From Allochromatium warmingii (lineage in GTDB: Bacteria > Pseudomonadota > Gammaproteobacteria > Chromatiales > Chromatiaceae), in contig NZ_FNOW01000026.1 of assembly GCF_900107145.1 (NCBI RefSeq), positions 1 to 44,455 of the forward strand: a stretch of 44,455 nt of DNA, in the 5' to 3' direction. The position numbers and the translations under genes are program-made. Positions 1-7,804 of the stretch are shown piece by piece (position 1 is the stretch's first letter; every line of letters starts with the position of its first letter). Below the pieces are notes generated by a model, which saw only the letters and a program-made list of their open reading frames with translations, was not told the DNA's origin and searched no databases.

Positions 1-1
1 A

Positions 2-69
2 GCAATCTCGAATCACCTAGACCCACAGTGATTCAAGCTCTAACGTCAATTCAATAAAGGGCGGTGCTT
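2..69 (-). pseudogene. 3' fragment of a Uma2-family gene at window edge
   Basis: This stretch is the reverse complement of 44387-44454 at the other end of the window, with one mismatch (position 43) in 68 bases. Read on the minus strand it encodes the last residues of a Uma2 protein, ending LESLWV and a stop at 17-19. Similarity stops sharply at 69/70, where unrelated sequence leading into a palindromic repeat begins. Only the C-terminal tail is present, so this is a gene remnant or the edge of a second copy rearranged here. It also means that the window ends are inverted repeats of each other. Confidence 0.8.
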
Positions 70-74
70 TTTTC

Positions 75-98
75 GTCACGAAGCTAGAACTTCGTGAC
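75..98 (+). repeat. REP-like palindrome, copy A
   Basis: Nine-base arms GTCACGAAG and CTTCGTGAC pair perfectly around a six-base loop and are followed by TAGAAAA. It is one of six copies in the window (75, 891, 1363, 2054, 24928, 33605). All have an A-rich tail on the plus-strand side. It lies between the Uma2 fragment and the 212-847 gene. Confidence 0.8.
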
Positions 99-211
99 TA
101 GAAAACCTCATGGCTATACTGGTTCCATAAAAAATTTTCGCGCACTCACCGATCAACCCGAATCTGTTGATCCAGCTTCATCCTTGCTATAAATAGCGTG
201 AGGAACAAATA

Positions 212-847
212 ATGCAACACACCTTGATTGCTGTATCTGCGTTTAGTCTGTTCGTTGCATCAGGGATCTGCGCGGCATCAGAACAGTGGATAGTCAATGC
301 GCCGAGTGATGGTTTTTTATCGCTTCGCAGTCAACCGACGATTAGTAGCGGCAAACGCTATTTGAAAATTCCGCATGGAACGGTGATAACGCTCGACGAA
401 TGTCAGTTACCGGAAACAATAGATTCTGTAACTGGCCGCTGGTGTCGCACCACCTATCAGAAACAACGCGGTTGGGTGTTTGATGCGTATTTGGTGCCAC
501 AGGCGACAGCTAACACCGCATCATCCGCGATACCTGATCTATTTAAACATCAATGGGTAATCAATCATGATTTACCCAACCATGATGCAATGGTGATGTT
601 TTTTCTGTCTGATCGGTGCAACATTGATAATCGCTTGCGTTATGGCGAAATTCGCACCAGCGACGGTGAAGATGATTTAAGCGGCACTGAAAAATTAGTC
701 GAGCAGTTTTGCTGGGGGCCAGCTAACCGTACCGAAATTCAGATCAAAACGCTCACATCACCAAGCGAGATTTGGTTACAACTCTATCCGAACTTTAATG
801 GTCGCATTCCAATTGACGAGCTATTAAATCTGAATAGTGCTAATTAA
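212..847 (+). CDS. exported SH3-like domain protein, function unknown
   Basis: The 211-residue product starts with a typical signal peptide: a hydrophobic stretch at about 5-18 and a likely cleavage after the GICA motif near residue 21. It is therefore probably periplasmic. Residues about 25-95 resemble a bacterial SH3-type domain, with a LSLRSQP-like start and a final GWVFDAYL strand. Such domains often bind cell wall or other proteins. Residues 105-211 are not recognised and contain paired cysteines. GAGGAAC lies about 6 bases before the ATG. It stands alone between repeats, with no operon partner. The partner or ligand cannot be told from sequence. Confidence 0.65.
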   Translation: MQHTLIAVSAFSLFVASGICAASEQWIVNAPSDGFLSLRSQPTISSGKRYLKIPHGTVITLDECQLPETIDSVTGRWCRTTYQKQRGWVFDAYLVPQATANTASSAIPDLFKHQWVINHDLPNHDAMVMFFLSDRCNIDNRLRYGEIRTSDGEDDLSGTEKLVEQFCWGPANRTEIQIKTLTSPSEIWLQLYPNFNGRIPIDELLNLNSAN

Positions 848-851
848 AGCT

Positions 852-920
852 GCCAGCCGCCAGCGTTCAGCTTCCAGCAAGAAGGCTTTTCTGGTAACGA
901 AGCTCCTGCTTTGTTGCCAG
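852..920 (+). repeat. composite repeat copy 1: 44-nt unit plus palindrome (copy B)
   Basis: Positions 852-895 are identical to 2014-2057 over 44 nt. Both run into a palindrome of the GGTCACGAAGC/GCTTCGTGACC family. Here the palindrome is 891-920, with arms CTGGTAACGAAGC and GCTTTGTTGCCAG that pair with two G-T wobbles. The two composite copies lie in direct orientation about 1.16 kb apart and bracket both toxin-antitoxin modules. The rest of the 848-1079 gap holds only the toxin remnant at 974-1083. Confidence 0.8.
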
Positions 921-973
921 AAAATTACTGTATTCTCGCGCTCTAGCGTTGTAAACGATCTACGACAGATAAT

Positions 974-1083
974 TCAAGCACGCTTGAGATCGCGGTAAAA
1001 ATTCTCATGCGGGCCGACGGCTTCGAGATAAATCAACTGCACGGCGTCCTCTCGCGTGTAACCTGACGAACATCCCAACTCAT
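974..1083 (-). pseudogene. decayed toxin remnant downstream of ParD-like antitoxin
   Basis: An ATG at 1083 overlaps the antitoxin stop as ATGA, the usual layout of a coupled toxin gene, and reads MSWDVRQVTRE before running to an early stop. A shift of one base restores a protein-like frame to a stop at 974, containing LIYLEAVGPHENFYRDLKRA. That tail looks to me like the last strand and helix of a RelE/ParE-fold toxin. The total is under 40 codons against about 90-100 for such toxins. This suggests internal deletion plus a frameshift. The family assignment is an inference from position and tail. Confidence 0.35.
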
Positions 1084-1313
1084 GCCTGCTGCCCAGAGCG
1101 CGACACAAATGGCATCGTATCCTCACGCGGCTCCTTCATTGCTATCAGACATTCTGCAATAAACGATGCGGGCAAATCGGGATTATCAAGCGCCGCACGT
1201 CCCACCTTAGCCCAGAATTCAATTTGGCCTTGCAGCGTGCGAAATTCGGCTTGAGCCGCTGTGCGTGCAGTATTGACCAACGTTGCATCAATACGAACAG
1301 AAACCGTGCTCAT
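1080..1313 (-). CDS. ParD-like antitoxin
   Basis: This 77-residue protein starts with a short ribbon-helix-helix-like strand (STVSVRID) and has the QGQIEFWAKVGRAALDNPDLP region typical of the ParD-like antitoxin family (Pfam ParD_like). Such proteins bind their own promoter and neutralise a toxin encoded next to them. Here the expected toxin downstream is reduced to a broken remnant (974-1083) overlapping the stop codon by four bases. The antitoxin may therefore be a solitary survivor. The start at 1313 follows GAGAGGATTATTCT, with a reasonable Shine-Dalgarno sequence. Confidence 0.7.
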   Translation of the reverse strand: MSTVSVRIDATLVNTARTAAQAEFRTLQGQIEFWAKVGRAALDNPDLPASFIAECLIAMKEPREDTMPFVSRSGQQA

Positions 1314-1362
1314 AGAATAATCCTCTCATTGCAGCATCAATGATTTTTAGCTCAATTCGCCG

Positions 1363-1392
1363 CTGGTCACGAAGCCAGAGCTTCGTCACCAG
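1363..1392 (+). repeat. REP-like palindrome, copy C
   Basis: Arms CTGGTCACGAAGC and GCTTCGTCACCAG enclose CAGA; one pair is mismatched. It is followed by ATAAA. It lies between the ParD-like gene and the brnTA module, at the 5' side of the first and the 3' side of the second. Confidence 0.8.
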
Positions 1393-1437
1393 ATAAACCG
1401 AACCCTGACTCATTTAGTTATTTTAACCGTTTAATTG

Positions 1438-1647
1438 TTAATTACTTAATTGGTTTGAAATTTCAATGTCTTTCTTCAGCAACGCATTGACGACTTGATT
1501 TAGCGAGAACACCTGCTCCTTGCTTTTAAGTCTTTCAATAAAATAAGCCTTTACTTCTTTATCAAGGTAAATTGGAATATCAAGCTCTTCGATTGGCCGA
1601 TAGAACTTGCCTTGCTCTGCACCACTAAAATCATATTCATCTTTCAT
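1438..1647 (-). CDS. BrnA-type antitoxin, partner of BrnT
   Basis: The 69-residue product lies directly behind brnT and its ATG overlaps the brnT stop by one base (TAATG), so the two are translationally coupled. The centre reads PIYLDKEVKAYF, followed by a helix with SLNQVVNALLKKDIEI. This resembles the ribbon-helix-helix DNA-binding part of BrnA/CopG-type antitoxins. In BrnTA modules the toxin comes first and the antitoxin second, as here. It should bind BrnT and repress the operon. Family membership rests mainly on the partner and the fold pattern. Confidence 0.75.
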   Translation of the reverse strand: MKDEYDFSGAEQGKFYRPIEELDIPIYLDKEVKAYFIERLKSKEQVFSLNQVVNALLKKDIEISNQLSN

Positions 1648-1937
1648 TATGGATGCCTTCTTTGGTATTCATTGATTTCATTCCCGCTCGCCTTGCGAGC
1701 ACTGATAATTCTTATTAGCTCTATACCGTCTTGGTCTTTGAATGTATGTACTACGACGAGTAGTACTTCGTTCATTGATTTCCCAAGCAACAACCATCTG
1801 TCTTCTTCGTCAGAACGTTCATCGTCATACCGATTTAGAGCATATGGATCTGCGAACACATATGATGCTTGCTCAAATGTAATACCATGCTTCTGAATGT
1901 TTATTACTTCTTTTTTAGGATCCCACTCAAACTTCAT
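1647..1937 (-). CDS. brnT: BrnT family toxin
   Basis: The 96-residue protein has the hallmarks of BrnT, a RelE-fold ribonuclease toxin: FEWDPKKEVINIQKHGITFEQA at the start (D..K...N..KHGI.F), then the DERSDEEDRWLLLG segment, and the C-terminal RIISARKASGNEINEYQ with the conserved arginine and tyrosine. Length is normal for the family. The mRNA upstream of its ATG carries the 10-base palindrome ACTACGTAGT, which abuts the start and could be an operator for the antitoxin complex. The module looks intact and is more AT-rich than the flanking core genes, consistent with transfer. Confidence 0.88.
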   Translation of the reverse strand: MKFEWDPKKEVINIQKHGITFEQASYVFADPYALNRYDDERSDEEDRWLLLGKSMNEVLLVVVHTFKDQDGIELIRIISARKASGNEINEYQRRHP

Positions 1938-2013
1938 ACTACGTAGTTCCTAATTAAAGATTCGGTTTTAAGAATTAAACCAAATCTGAGCCGTTTAATT
2001 CCTTAGGGGAGCG

Positions 2014-2081
2014 GCCAGCCGCCAGCGTTCAGCTTCCAGCAAGAAGGCTTTTCTGGTGACGAAGCTAGAGCTTCGTGACCA
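2014..2081 (+). repeat. composite repeat copy 2: 44-nt unit plus palindrome (copy D)
   Basis: Positions 2014-2057 repeat 852-895 exactly. The palindrome at 2054-2081 has arms TGGTGACGAAGC and GCTTCGTGACCA with one mismatch and a four-base loop, followed by AATAAC. It lies just beyond the 3' end of msbA. Confidence 0.85.
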
Positions 2082-2098
2082 AATAACTAGCACATCAT

Positions 2099-3856
2099 TC
2101 ACTGACAAAACTGCAACCGATGCAGCCGCGCATAATAGCCATCGAGCGCCAGCAATTCCGGATGCCGCCCCTGCTCGACAATCCGCCCATCCTGTAACAC
2201 CAGAATCCGATCTGCGCGTTCAATAGTCGAAAGCCGATGGGCAATCACCAGCGTCGTGCGCTTGGCCATCAGAATTTCCAGCGCCGCCTGAATATGCCGC
2301 TCCGATTCGGTATCGAGCGCCGAGGTCGCTTCATCCAAAATCAGAATCGGCGCATCCTTGAGCATGGCGCGGGCAATCGCCAGCCGTTGCCGTTGCCCGC
2401 CGGAGAGCAACACGCCGCGATCTCCAATCAGCGTCTCAAATCCGAGCGGCAGTGCTTGAATAAAATCAAGCGCCTGGGCACTGGCGGCAACCTGTTCCAG
2501 CGCGGCGCGGTCGATGGGCGTGGTGCGACCGTAGGCGATATTGTTGGCAATCGTGTCGTTAAATAGCACCACATCTTGACTGACCAGCGAAATCTGCGCC
2601 CGCAAACTGGCCAGCGTCAGCGTGCGGATTGACTGACCGTCGAGCCAGATGTCACCGTCAGTCGGATCGTAAAAACGCGGCAACAGATTGGCAATGGTGC
2701 TTTTGCCGCTGCCCGAATGCCCAACTAAGGCGATGGTTTCGCCCGGCGCGATGACCAGATCTAAGCCCTGTATGGCGGGCGTTTTGTCGGGCGCATACTG
2801 ATGACTGACGCCGCGATATTCGATCCGCCCCACCGCCCGTTCCAGCACCTGCGTGCCGTTGTCGGCTTCGGTCTCGGCGTCGATTAACTCAAAGAGACTT
2901 TCCGCCGCGATAATACCGCGCTGCAACTGACCGTTGACACTGGCCAGCCGCTTGACCGGCGGCAGCAACAGCCCCATCGCCACCACAAACGACATAAAGG
3001 TGCCGACTGAGAGATTGTCCCTCAGTCCCTGCATGGTCGAGAGATAGACCACCACCGCAATCGCCGCCGCTGAGATCAACTGCACCAGCGGCACGCTCGC
3101 CGCTTCGGTGGCGATCATCTTCATCTGCAAGGAACGGGTTTTTTCGTTGATCGCGTGAAACCGCTGCCACTCTCGCGCCTGACCGCCGAACGCCTTGACC
3201 AGCCGCTGACCGTCGATCACCTCTTGCGCGACATGGGTCAGATCGCCGACGCGATCTTGAATCCGCCGACTATGCCGCCGAAAGCGTTTGGTGGCGTACT
3301 TGATCGCACCGGCCATCACCGGCCCGATGACGAGAAAAATCAGCGATAGCCCGGCATTGAGATAGAGCATGTAGACCATCAGTCCGAGTACGGTAAAACC
3401 GTCGCGCACGATGGTCGTAACCGCTGAGGTCGCGGCATTGGCGACATTCTCGACGTTATAGGTCAGCTTGGCGAGGATATGCCCGGAACCCTGGGTGTCA
3501 TAAAAGCGCGTCGGGGCACGCAGCAGATGCTCGAACATTTCTTGACGCAGATCGGCGACCACGCGCCGCCCGACCCAGCTCAAAAAATAGGTATTCACAA
3601 AGCTGGCGATGCCGCGCACCACAAATAGCGCGACTAACAGCCAGGGCATGAGCTGCACCAGTTCCAGATCGCGCTTGACGAAGCTGCCATCGACCAGCGG
3701 TTTCATCAGCGCAGCAAATAGCGGCTCGGTCAGCGCAAAGATGAACATGCCGAACAGTGACAGTCCGAACAGTCGCCAATAGGGTCGGACATAGCCGAGC
3801 AGTCGCCGATAGACCACCCGCGCCTGCGCGGAGGACAGCACAATATCCTGCGTCAT
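2099..3856 (-). CDS. msbA: lipid A export ABC transporter MsbA (ATP-binding/permease)
   Basis: The 585-residue half-transporter flips the lipid A core from the inner to the outer leaflet of the inner membrane. Residues about 20-310 form the six-helix membrane domain. The nucleotide-binding domain follows, with Walker A GHSGSGKST at 379-387, signature LLSGGQRQR, Walker B ILILDEATSALD and the switch histidine in IAHRLST. Length matches MsbA. Its ATG overlaps the exbD stop by four bases. In related bacteria lpxK often follows msbA; here the operon ends in a repeat and toxin-antitoxin genes, so lpxK must be elsewhere. Confidence 0.93.
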   Translation of the reverse strand: MTQDIVLSSAQARVVYRRLLGYVRPYWRLFGLSLFGMFIFALTEPLFAALMKPLVDGSFVKRDLELVQLMPWLLVALFVVRGIASFVNTYFLSWVGRRVVADLRQEMFEHLLRAPTRFYDTQGSGHILAKLTYNVENVANAATSAVTTIVRDGFTVLGLMVYMLYLNAGLSLIFLVIGPVMAGAIKYATKRFRRHSRRIQDRVGDLTHVAQEVIDGQRLVKAFGGQAREWQRFHAINEKTRSLQMKMIATEAASVPLVQLISAAAIAVVVYLSTMQGLRDNLSVGTFMSFVVAMGLLLPPVKRLASVNGQLQRGIIAAESLFELIDAETEADNGTQVLERAVGRIEYRGVSHQYAPDKTPAIQGLDLVIAPGETIALVGHSGSGKSTIANLLPRFYDPTDGDIWLDGQSIRTLTLASLRAQISLVSQDVVLFNDTIANNIAYGRTTPIDRAALEQVAASAQALDFIQALPLGFETLIGDRGVLLSGGQRQRLAIARAMLKDAPILILDEATSALDTESERHIQAALEILMAKRTTLVIAHRLSTIERADRILVLQDGRIVEQGRHPELLALDGYYARLHRLQFCQ

Positions 3857-4281
3857 CGCGGAGCCGTGTCGCTGCGCGTCGCCGCGAACGCGAGCCGCGT
3901 CAGTCCGGCTTGACTGGCGGCATCCATCGCCGTCATCACCGCTTGATGTGGCGTCTCGGCATCGGCTTGAATCAGCACTGGCAGTTCCGTCTGTTCACCG
4001 CGTCGTTCGGTCAACACCCGCACTAAGGTTGCGGGGCGGGTGTCGCTGAGTTCCCGATCATCGACAAAAAAACGTCCGGCGCGATCAATCACAATCTGGA
4101 TCATCGCCGGTTCAGCCGCCGGAATATCCTCGCCCTGTGCTTGGGGCAGTTGCACACGCAATCGCGCCTCATCCTTGAAGGTCGTCGAAACCATAAAAAA
4201 GATCAGCAGCAAAAAGACGACATCAATCAACGGGGCCAGATTGATGTCAACCGGCGCACGGCGACGCGGACGTAGATTCAT
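3853..4281 (-). CDS. exbD: ExbD/TolR family biopolymer transport protein
   Basis: The 142-residue inner-membrane protein has a short cytoplasmic start (MNLRPRRRAPVDINLAPLIDVVF) and a single membrane helix at about 15-35. The family's conserved aspartate (LIDVVFLLLIFF) carries protons. A periplasmic domain makes up the rest. It overlaps exbB and msbA by four bases on either side, so the three genes form one coupled operon. The exbBD-msbA arrangement is common in Gammaproteobacteria. Its exact role next to MsbA is not settled; energising an outer-membrane process by the proton gradient is the family role. Confidence 0.9.
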   Translation of the reverse strand: MNLRPRRRAPVDINLAPLIDVVFLLLIFFMVSTTFKDEARLRVQLPQAQGEDIPAAEPAMIQIVIDRAGRFFVDDRELSDTRPATLVRVLTERRGEQTELPVLIQADAETPHQAVMTAMDAASQAGLTRLAFAATRSDTAPR

Positions 4282-4907
4282 TGTGGCGGCTCTCCGCTCG
4301 CCTCGCGCTCGCCGTGAAGCACTTCGACGAGACGCAAGGCTTGCTCTTCCATATCGAGCGCGAGTTGACTGACACGGCTGTCAAAAAAGCGCTGGAACAT
4401 CAGTGCCGGAATCGCCACCGATAGACCCGCAGCGGTGGTAATCAAGGCTTTAGAGATGCCGCCAGCGAGCACGGCGGCATTGCCGGTACCGGCTTCGACA
4501 ATGACGCCGAAAATGTCGATCATGCCGAACACCGTGCCCAGCAATCCGAGCAGCGGCGCAATCGCGGCGATGGTTCCCAGCGTGTTGAGAAAACGTTCAA
4601 GATGCGCGACCACATGACGACCGGCGTCGTTGATCGCTTCTTTCATCACCTCATGCGAATGGTGACGATTGACCAGCCCAGCGGCGAGCAAGCGCCCGAG
4701 TGGTGAGCCGTCGCGGATTTGGGCAATCGCGTCATCCGTGAGGCGCTGTTCGTGATGCAAGCGCCAAATGCGCTCGACCAAGCGTTCCGGCAGAATGCGC
4801 CGCCGCCGCAGCATCCAAGCGCGTTCAATCACAATCGCAGTCGCCAGAACGGAGCAGGCGAGGATCGGCACCATCAGCCAGCCACCGGCATAAAGAAGTT
4901 CAAGCAC
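4278..4907 (-). CDS. exbB: ExbB/TolQ/MotA proton channel family protein
   Basis: It contains a first membrane helix in GGWLMVPILACSVLATAIVIE, a basic cytoplasmic stretch, and two later helices around ATLGTIAAIAPLLGLLGTVFGM and KALITTAAGLSVAIPAL, the MotA/TolQ/ExbB channel signature. The frame is open to a TTG at 4964. I prefer the GTG at 4907 (209 residues): it puts LELLYAGGWLM at the N-terminus as in relatives and has AAGG eight bases upstream. It is the first gene of exbB-exbD-msbA and pairs with ExbD to form the proton-driven motor. Confidence 0.88.
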   Translation of the reverse strand: MLELLYAGGWLMVPILACSVLATAIVIERAWMLRRRRILPERLVERIWRLHHEQRLTDDAIAQIRDGSPLGRLLAAGLVNRHHSHEVMKEAINDAGRHVVAHLERFLNTLGTIAAIAPLLGLLGTVFGMIDIFGVIVEAGTGNAAVLAGGISKALITTAAGLSVAIPALMFQRFFDSRVSQLALDMEEQALRLVEVLHGEREASGEPPQ

Positions 4908-5172
4908 GGGTAAAGCCTTGATTATGTGTATATGACCGCAACCGCCATTGAAGATCGGATTCAAGCAAGATCAAGTAGATCCAGCAGACGCAATCGTCCA
5001 ATGCGGCACTGAGACCGCGATCATACCCGAAGCGGTTCGCACGCGACGACAGTGCGCACCGTTCGGCAGGGCGCAGGTGGATTTAAAACCGCAGGCGGCA
5101 TAACCATTTGTCTCACCATCTAGCACGCACCCCCGCCGCCCTTACAGCAGGCCCTCACAGCAGGATTGACAC

Positions 5173-6645
5173 ATGGATTATTTAAGCCTGTCACGCGCCG
5201 CCCGACTCGCCGGCGTCACCCGCGCTGAACTGCAAGCCCGCATCCGACGCGGCGAGATTCCGACCTTTGAAGGTGCCGTCGCGGTCAGCGATCTGCTCCG
5301 CGCCTATCCGAGCGTAACGCTGGCGAACGACGACGCGCTCGAACGCACCACGCGCATCAAAACGCTCGCGCATCCCAAGCTCAACCAGGCGGGCGAAACA
5401 ACGCTGCCCGATCCCGATGTGTTGCTATCGCGGCTGCAAGGACTGAGTGCGGGACTGGCCGAGCGGGCGCTGCGACTCGACGCGGCGCTGGCGTTACTCG
5501 ATCAGATCGGCGAGCAGCTTGATGCCCTCTGTCGCCTGCCGCGTGCGCAACTGGATGCCTCGCTGCTGGCGCTACGCGACTGGCTCGGCGGCGAACAGGC
5601 GCGATTGGCCGCCGCTGCCAATCCCGATCAACATGCGCAACTCATTGTTCAAGATGCTTTTTTGCGACTCATGGCCGCCAACGTCAAACTGATCCCCAGC
5701 GGACACGACTTTTTTGTCGAAGGAAATGAATCCATTCTCGACGCCTCAGTGCGTGCCGGTCTAACGCTCAATTACGGCTGCGCCAGCGGCAATTGCGGCG
5801 ATTGCAAAGCGCGGGTGGTCAGCGGCGAAACCTGGCGACTGCGTGAACATGACTATGTGATTAGCGAACGCGAAAAAGCGATGGGCTACATCCTGACCTG
5901 CTCGCATACGGCGGTGACAGATTTGGTGCTCGAAGCAGCAGAAGCGCAGCGAGTCGAGGATCTCCCCTATCAAATGATCCGCGCCAGTTTGCGTCAGGTC
6001 GAACGCTTGGGGCCGGATTTGCTCGCGCTCAATCTGCAAACCCCGCGCACCCAAACACTACGCTTTATGGCCGGACAGCGGGCGATCCTGACCCTAGAAA
6101 ACGGCGCAGCGCAGGAGCTGTCGATAGCAAGCTGTCCGTGTAATGGACGACAGCTGTGGTTTTATGTGCGGCGTGATACGGATGCCTTCTCGCACGCCGT
6201 GTTCAACAGCGTGCGGCCCGGACAGCTCGTGACCGTCAGCGGCCCGCTGGGACGTTTTGTGCTCCGCGATGAAGCAACCGAGCCGGCGATCTTCATTGCG
6301 CACGGCGACGGCATCGCGCCGATCAAAAGTTTGATCGAACATGCCGTTTCGATTGACCACATCGAATCGTTTCAGCTTTATTGGGATACGCGCTACCCCG
6401 AGGCGCATCATCAGGTGCAGTGGGTGCGGGCGTTGCGCGATGCGTTGGATCATTTCAGCTTTACGCCATTGGTGAGCGGGCGGGTTGAAGATCTCATGGC
6501 GCTGCTCAACGCTGATCTCGCCGATCCGATGCAAGCGCGTTTTTATATCGCCGGGCCAGTTGACGCCGTCAGCGCAACACAGACGGCGCTGCTCAGGCTC
6601 GGCGTTGCCGCAGAACGGATTGCGACTGAGGGTATGGGAAATTGA
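5173..6645 (+). CDS. HTH / [2Fe-2S] ferredoxin / flavoreductase-like fusion protein
   Basis: The product has 490 residues. Residues 1-45 look like a small helix-turn-helix (SLSRAARLAGVTRAELQARI). About 80-160 is helical and may form a coiled coil. About 170-255 is a plant-type ferredoxin with cysteines at 203, 208, 211 and 243 (C-x4-C-x2-C...C). About 262-485 resembles a ferredoxin-reductase module like those of CDP-6-deoxyglucoseen-type reductases. The usual FAD motif RxYS is ELSIAS here, the NAD motif GGTG is HGDG, and the CGPP motif is AGPV, so flavin or NAD use is uncertain. It is monocistronic; the repeat at 6652-6730 follows the stop. Substrate unknown. Confidence 0.75.
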   Translation: MDYLSLSRAARLAGVTRAELQARIRRGEIPTFEGAVAVSDLLRAYPSVTLANDDALERTTRIKTLAHPKLNQAGETTLPDPDVLLSRLQGLSAGLAERALRLDAALALLDQIGEQLDALCRLPRAQLDASLLALRDWLGGEQARLAAAANPDQHAQLIVQDAFLRLMAANVKLIPSGHDFFVEGNESILDASVRAGLTLNYGCASGNCGDCKARVVSGETWRLREHDYVISEREKAMGYILTCSHTAVTDLVLEAAEAQRVEDLPYQMIRASLRQVERLGPDLLALNLQTPRTQTLRFMAGQRAILTLENGAAQELSIASCPCNGRQLWFYVRRDTDAFSHAVFNSVRPGQLVTVSGPLGRFVLRDEATEPAIFIAHGDGIAPIKSLIEHAVSIDHIESFQLYWDTRYPEAHHQVQWVRALRDALDHFSFTPLVSGRVEDLMALLNADLADPMQARFYIAGPVDAVSATQTALLRLGVAAERIATEGMGN

Positions 6646-6651
6646 GGTTTG

Positions 6652-6730
6652 AATCGCACAGACGCAAAGAGCGCAAAGTTTTTTTAAGTATTTTTTAAAA
6701 AATCTTCGTGTCCTGTGCGCCTGTGCGGTT
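6652..6730. repeat. long inverted repeat, GCACAGGCGCAAAG family, copy 1
   Basis: Left arm 6652-6678 (AATCGCACAGACGCAAAG...) and right arm 6704-6730 (...GCGCCTGTGCGGTT) form an imperfect 27-bp inverted repeat with an AT-rich loop. It sits between two convergent genes, so it may also end transcription from both sides. A related copy is at 20671-20753 and a half copy at 14979-15003. Confidence 0.75.
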
Positions 6731-6754
6731 ACATAAAACAATTCAAACACGGAA

Positions 6755-7114
6755 CTATTCCAAGCCCCCCCGCTCAATCACCACCCCCACATCCACCCCA
6801 TCTCCGACCGCCCCGGGCTTGTTGACGCGCAGTCGCAGCCACGTTACCCCAAATTTGCGCATCACCTGTGCCGCGCACTGTTCGGCCAGCGTCTCGACTA
6901 ATTGATGCTGATTCTGGGTCACGATTTCAGTCAAACACGCCGTGACTGCCGCATAATCGAGCGCATCGCCGATCTGATCGCTGGCCGCAGCGCGGGCAAC
7001 ATCGCTGGCCATTTCGAGATCCAGAATCACCGGCCGCCGCGTTTGCTGCTCCCAAGCGTGAATGCCGATGCAGGTTTCCAGACGCAGACCGCGAATAAAG
7101 ACGATGTCAGGCAT
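6755..7114 (-). CDS. folB: dihydroneopterin aldolase
   Basis: This 119-residue enzyme converts dihydroneopterin to 6-hydroxymethyl-dihydropterin and glycolaldehyde in folate synthesis. It shows the family pattern: IRGLRLETCIGIHAWEQQ at the start with the conserved glutamate after IGxxxWE, DALDYAAV in the middle, LVETLAEQCA, and a final strand LRLRVNKPGAV with the lysine needed for catalysis. It is divergent from plsY with 49 bases between starts, a pairing common in Gammaproteobacteria, so the two probably share the control region. Confidence 0.92.
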   Translation of the reverse strand: MPDIVFIRGLRLETCIGIHAWEQQTRRPVILDLEMASDVARAAASDQIGDALDYAAVTACLTEIVTQNQHQLVETLAEQCAAQVMRKFGVTWLRLRVNKPGAVGDGVDVGVVIERGGLE

Positions 7115-7163
7115 GATACAGTTTTAAGCCTCGTGTCCCGTTTTCAGCCTCAGATATTAACCC

Positions 7164-7784
7164 ATGATTACAGCCTCACTGCTCATCCTCGCGGCCTATT
7201 TGCTCGGTTCGGTGTCGAGCGCCATCATCGTCTGTCGGCTCATGGGCCTGCCCGATCCGCGCACGCAGGGATCGAATAATCCAGGCGCGACCAATGTGCT
7301 GCGGATCGGTGGCAAAAAAGCTGCCGCGATCACGCTCGTCGGCGACAGTCTCAAGGGCGTGCTGCCGATGCTGGCCGGTCATGCGTTCAGCGTCAGTCCG
7401 TTGATTTTGGCCGCGATTGGTTTGGCGGCGTTTATCGGGCATCTCTACCCGATCTTTTTCCGCTTTCAGGGTGGCAAGGGCGTAGCCACCGCGCTCGGGG
7501 TACAGTTCGGCCTCGACTGGCCGATTGGACTCTGCGTAGCGGCGGTGTGGCTGTTTGTGGCCAAAGTGCTGAAAATCTCCTCGCTCTCAGGGCTGATTTC
7601 GATGGCATTGGCACCGCTATTCGTCTGGCTATTTTGGGATGTTAAAGCCTTGATTGGAATGCAGTTAATTATCACCGGCCTGTTGATTTGGCGGCATCGC
7701 AGTAACATCCGCAATCTGCTCAACGGCACCGAAAACCGCATCGGCACCAGCGCGAGCGATGCCAATGCCGATGCCGACCGCTAA
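7164..7784 (+). CDS. plsY: acyl-phosphate:glycerol-3-phosphate acyltransferase PlsY
   Basis: This inner-membrane enzyme, 206 residues with about five hydrophobic helices, makes lysophosphatidic acid from acyl-phosphate and glycerol-3-phosphate. The three PlsY motifs are visible: AYLLGSVSSAII with the serine pair, DPRTQGSNNPGATNVLR for phosphate binding, and FRFQGGKGVATALGV with the glycine-rich loop. Length is normal. It lies divergent to folB and 20 bases upstream of a histidine kinase gene in the same direction, which could be read from the same transcript. Confidence 0.94.
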   Translation: MITASLLILAAYLLGSVSSAIIVCRLMGLPDPRTQGSNNPGATNVLRIGGKKAAAITLVGDSLKGVLPMLAGHAFSVSPLILAAIGLAAFIGHLYPIFFRFQGGKGVATALGVQFGLDWPIGLCVAAVWLFVAKVLKISSLSGLISMALAPLFVWLFWDVKALIGMQLIITGLLIWRHRSNIRNLLNGTENRIGTSASDANADADR

Positions 7785-7804
7785 CTGAGCGCCTCGCTGA
7801 CACC

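Noticed and set aside
852-2081. CRISPR array
   Set aside because: Only two spaced copies of the 44-nt unit with genes between; no regular spacers and no cas genes.
1-2100. Insertion sequence or prophage edge
   Set aside because: No transposase, integrase or phage gene; repeats are short palindromes without coding capacity.
6094-6777. 227-codon open frame opposite the ferredoxin-fusion gene
   Set aside because: Antisense to a gene with clear ferredoxin motifs, and it runs through the inverted repeat at 6652-6730.
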